This document shows, in pieces, positions 36,901 through 64,000 of a DNA stretch of 64,000 nt (positions within the stretch are counted from its first letter, which is position 1; each line of letters opens with the position of its first letter). The stretch is from contig JAMPIT010000174.1 of assembly GCA_026261815.1 (NCBI GenBank), forward strand, positions 6,138,001-6,202,000. Reading direction: 5' to 3'. The translations under genes and the position numbers were made by a program. The notes below the pieces were generated by a model, which did not search any database, was not told the DNA's origin, and saw only the letters and a list, made by a program, of their open reading frames with translations. The DNA is from Monarcha castaneiventris obscurior. Taxonomy: Eukaryota; Chordata; Aves; Passeriformes; Monarchidae.

Positions 36901-37168
36901 AACACCTGGGGATGGAGCAGTGTCATGCACACTTGGTAAAGTCACATAACTGTGGAATTCAATCTCTTTTGGAAGCCATTGCTTTTAGTTATCAAGAAAA
37001 CGCTAGCATATTGAATTTCCTCCCAAATGGAGCATTTTTGAACATGAAGGCATTTTTAAATACACAGTAGAAAGGAGAACCAGACCAGAAGCAGGGCAGT
37101 GAGGTCATCAGAGAGCTGCTTTTCCCCCAGAAGGCTTTTAAATGATTAAATACATCAGCAGCTGAAAA
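31000..37168 (-). other. SLC2A13: Probable long 3' UTR of SLC2A13
   Basis: No coding exon or recognised repeat was found in this 6-kb AT-rich stretch directly downstream of the SLC2A13 stop codon. On the - strand, AATAAA signals occur at 31045-31050 and 30997-31002. Human SLC2A13 mRNA has a 3' UTR of several kb, so a UTR of this size is plausible. The end point is an inference, and the transcript could end earlier. A cluster of CpGs sits at about 34515-34740. Confidence 0.4.
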
Positions 37169-61428
<24,260 letters not shown>

Positions 61429-64000
61429 CTGAAAGAGAAAAAAAGAAATACTTAAGAACCACTTCGTTCATATGTAGATGTCAAAACCAACAGCACCTCC
61501 TAATCAGTCTTGGAATGCACATAGTTAAGTTGTCAGTGCTGGAGACAAGACAAATAAGTTCTCCAAAAACTATCACATACTGCTTTCACCTTCTTCTGTA
61601 ACACATGTTGGTAGTCCATCGGCATCCACCCTGTGATACCGGATCAGGCTATAGGAGAATTCATTCATAGAATAAATTTTAATTGAAATTTTATTAAATT
61701 ACTGCAGAATTTCTATGTTGTCTCCATTTAGAATATAAATCTATTTTCAACATACTTTTCTCTTGCTTAACTGATTGGTCAAATTCCAGTCTAAACAGTT
61801 TGGTTTTTTTTAATTAGGGAAGCTGCATTTAATCTTCTCTTAACTGAGATATAAATTGCAGAAAATATTTTTACAACAGAGATGAAACAAAACTTTCAGA
61901 TAAAAGCCAATCATTTTATCTAACTGTAGTAAAATTTCTTCTCTTGCAAAAATAAATGATAAAATTGTAATTCCGCAATTAGCAATTTTCAAAGGAATGG
62001 ACATAACTATTACATTAGTGAGACTTGATTGCATTTTGTTACATCAATATTAGTACAGCAATGGGCAGTAACCAAGAGAGTTGACAGGAACAGAAGACTG
62101 CAACTGAATAAAAACATTTTTATAAATCACAAATGTGTTGAAGTATGCAATAACAATACTAAAAAATGTATAATATTGTAATATTTTCTTATATTGAAAA
62201 GAATCCCATGATATCAAACATGATTGTGACATATGATTTTCAAACTGTAGAACATTTTCCACTCAAATGTTACCAAAGTGCCTGTTAACAACATGAATTT
62301 GTAAAAATACACAGCAATGAGTGTCGTCTTTATGGTGTTGCCAGCAGAGGACAGGACAGGGACTGGACACCTCCTGGTTTTCCTCGGTGTCCTCACAAGC
62401 ATCAATGCAGGGATGAACAGCAGAGCTGAACTTGCACTGGCTGTTCTGTCCTGCTGGGTAACTCCACGTAACCTCATGGGGTGCTGGGTGTCAGTAACCA
62501 ATTGAGTGGGAAGCACAAGATATCTTATTTATTCCTCCCTCCCACCCAGAAAAAAAATTGAGATATTTGAGTATTGATTCCAGTGTCTGTCTACATGGCT
62601 GCTATTTCAGCTGCTCCTCTGGCTTTATTGGATATCATAGAACAATTTAGGTTGAAAGGACCTTTAGTATCATCAAATCCAACTGGTCTTCCTGTTGGCA
62701 TTCAACATCATAAAGGCTGCTGGATTTCATGTCTTGTCAAATGTCAGAGGTTATAGAGAGTTACTCTACCCTTTAAATAACTTAAAATTATTATTTTCCA
62801 CATCTTTTCTGAAGTGTGTCTTTCCAACTGAACAGTTAAATAACAGCTCTTTATAAACCCTTTACATTTGGGCTAGGATTTCCCATCATTACCTATACAG
62901 TGAGTTCATAAAATCAGACTTTGACTTCAGATTTTAGAGACAAGACCAATTTATGCCAGAGGAAACACAGAAGTGCAACATACAAGACATAAAGCCATTT
63001 CAAATCTAATTCCCATCAGACTAAGAGTAGGCAGTTTCTATTCAGAACATTTAGCATTCCTCTGCGCCCTGTTTTATCACTGATATAAAATTTTATGTTG
63101 TCTTTGATGAGGTACATGGTCATTGCTTTTTCCAAGATGAAGACCAATGTTTTTTCCTCCAAAATCCCAGCATATATACATTACAATCATTTCATAACAC
63201 AGTAAAGAAATCTCTATCAGTTACTAAGTCTAATGATAACAGAAGATGCAGCATGAAATAAGCAAGGAATATTTTTTTTTCAAAGAAGCAATTAAAAAAC
63301 AATCAAAGACACCATATGCTGGGGCTGCCTATTCTAAAAATAAAATATATAGTAGTTTCAGGTTTATGCTCTTCTTCCCTCTAGCCCCATTATTATTTGC
63401 CACTCTATTTAAACAATTTGAAATTGAGCACATAATCTGACATACATGCTCATTGTGATATAAATAATATAGGAAATAGAATATACCAGGAAAAGAAATG
63501 CACAATATAATACTGATATGAAACTATCTCCTACAGAGCTCATTCCTGTCCTCAAAAGTACGTATTTATCAGTCCTATCAATGTATATATTGAAAAATAT
63601 ATCAGAAGATGAATCTTTAAAAATACTGGTAGTTCTTCAAATCCACACTATAGATCAGTTATGGCCTTGAAAGCTCTATACAAGAGTACTCTCAGATGTC
63701 TAGGTAGGAAAGGAAATTTGCATCCAATTATAAACAGGAGATATGCTTCCTCTACTTATCATGAGATATTTATATTTGCCCTAAGCTAATGAACTAGTGT
63801 CTTGAAAACAAGTTCATCTGTGAAAAGCCAGTTGAAAATTCTCAGGCAGGATGGTTGTCTATGAGATTGACAATTCAAGATTGAAATACCTGAGAGAGAT
63901 CATTTGATTTTGATGAAACCAGGCAGCATTACAGCAGAAAGGTTTTACAATGTGCCTGTTTCCCTCCCTGCTTGCCGGCTGGGCTCCTAGGCAACCCAAC
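61429..64000 (-). other. SLC2A13: SLC2A13 upstream intron, partial
   Basis: Apart from the CR1 fragment at 62634-62750, nothing recognised. The preceding SLC2A13 exon, which in human encodes TM9 and the start of the loop, was looked for and not found, so the intron continues beyond the window. Confidence 0.6.
62634..62750 (-). mobile_element. CR1 3' end fragment, - orientation
   Basis: Starts TCATAGAACAATTTAGGTTG then AAAGGACCTTTAGTATCATC, the reverse complement of a CR1 3' end. It fades out after about 110 bases. Confidence 0.85.

Overview
The window is vertebrate nuclear DNA and almost certainly avian. The repeats are CR1 LINEs with the typical ATTCTATG-type 3' tails, plus solo retroviral LTRs, and genes are split into small exons with GT/AG boundaries. 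No bacterial operons, CRISPR arrays, tRNA or rRNA genes were seen.

Two protein-coding genes can be supported, and they converge tail to tail. (1) On the + strand, 6246-21612, is a complete homologue of human C12orf40/REDIC1, a meiotic crossover regulator. I assembled it by hand from 13 coding exons whose splice phases all agree, giving 710 codons plus a stop. Its first two exons have only 23 and 40 coding bases. Its last exon carries a GC- and CpG-rich insert. (2) On the - strand are the last four coding exons of SLC2A13 (HMIT/GLUT13, the proton/myo-inositol cotransporter): 61303-61428, 38795-38916, 38522-38674 and 37169-37395. The exons for the N-terminal two thirds lie beyond base 64000. 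The C12orf40-SLC2A13 neighbourhood is the one I recall from human chromosome 12q12, which supports both calls.

Layout. 1-6245: 5' flank of REDIC1, AT-rich, with a 28-base T run and a GC-rich stretch just before the start codon. 6246-21612: REDIC1. Intron 1 opens with a roughly 48-bp minisatellite, intron 3 holds a CR1 3' tail, and intron 6 holds a decayed CR1 reverse-transcriptase fragment. 21613 to about 22310: REDIC1 3' UTR with a poly(A) signal. About 22.3-31.0 kb: intergenic, with two solo LTRs, one flanked by a 6-bp target-site duplication. About 31.0-37.17 kb: probable long 3' UTR of SLC2A13. 37.17-64.0 kb: SLC2A13 exons and introns, including a 22.4-kb intron with a CR1 inserted in the opposite orientation inside an older CR1.

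The two genes have unrelated jobs, meiotic recombination and plasma-membrane inositol uptake. No new multi-gene system was found. The points most worth a second look are the tiny 5' exons of REDIC1, its GC-rich terminal exon with two paired QT/TQ motifs, a frame-ambiguous exon-like segment at 16.6 kb, the intronic minisatellite, and the nested CR1.
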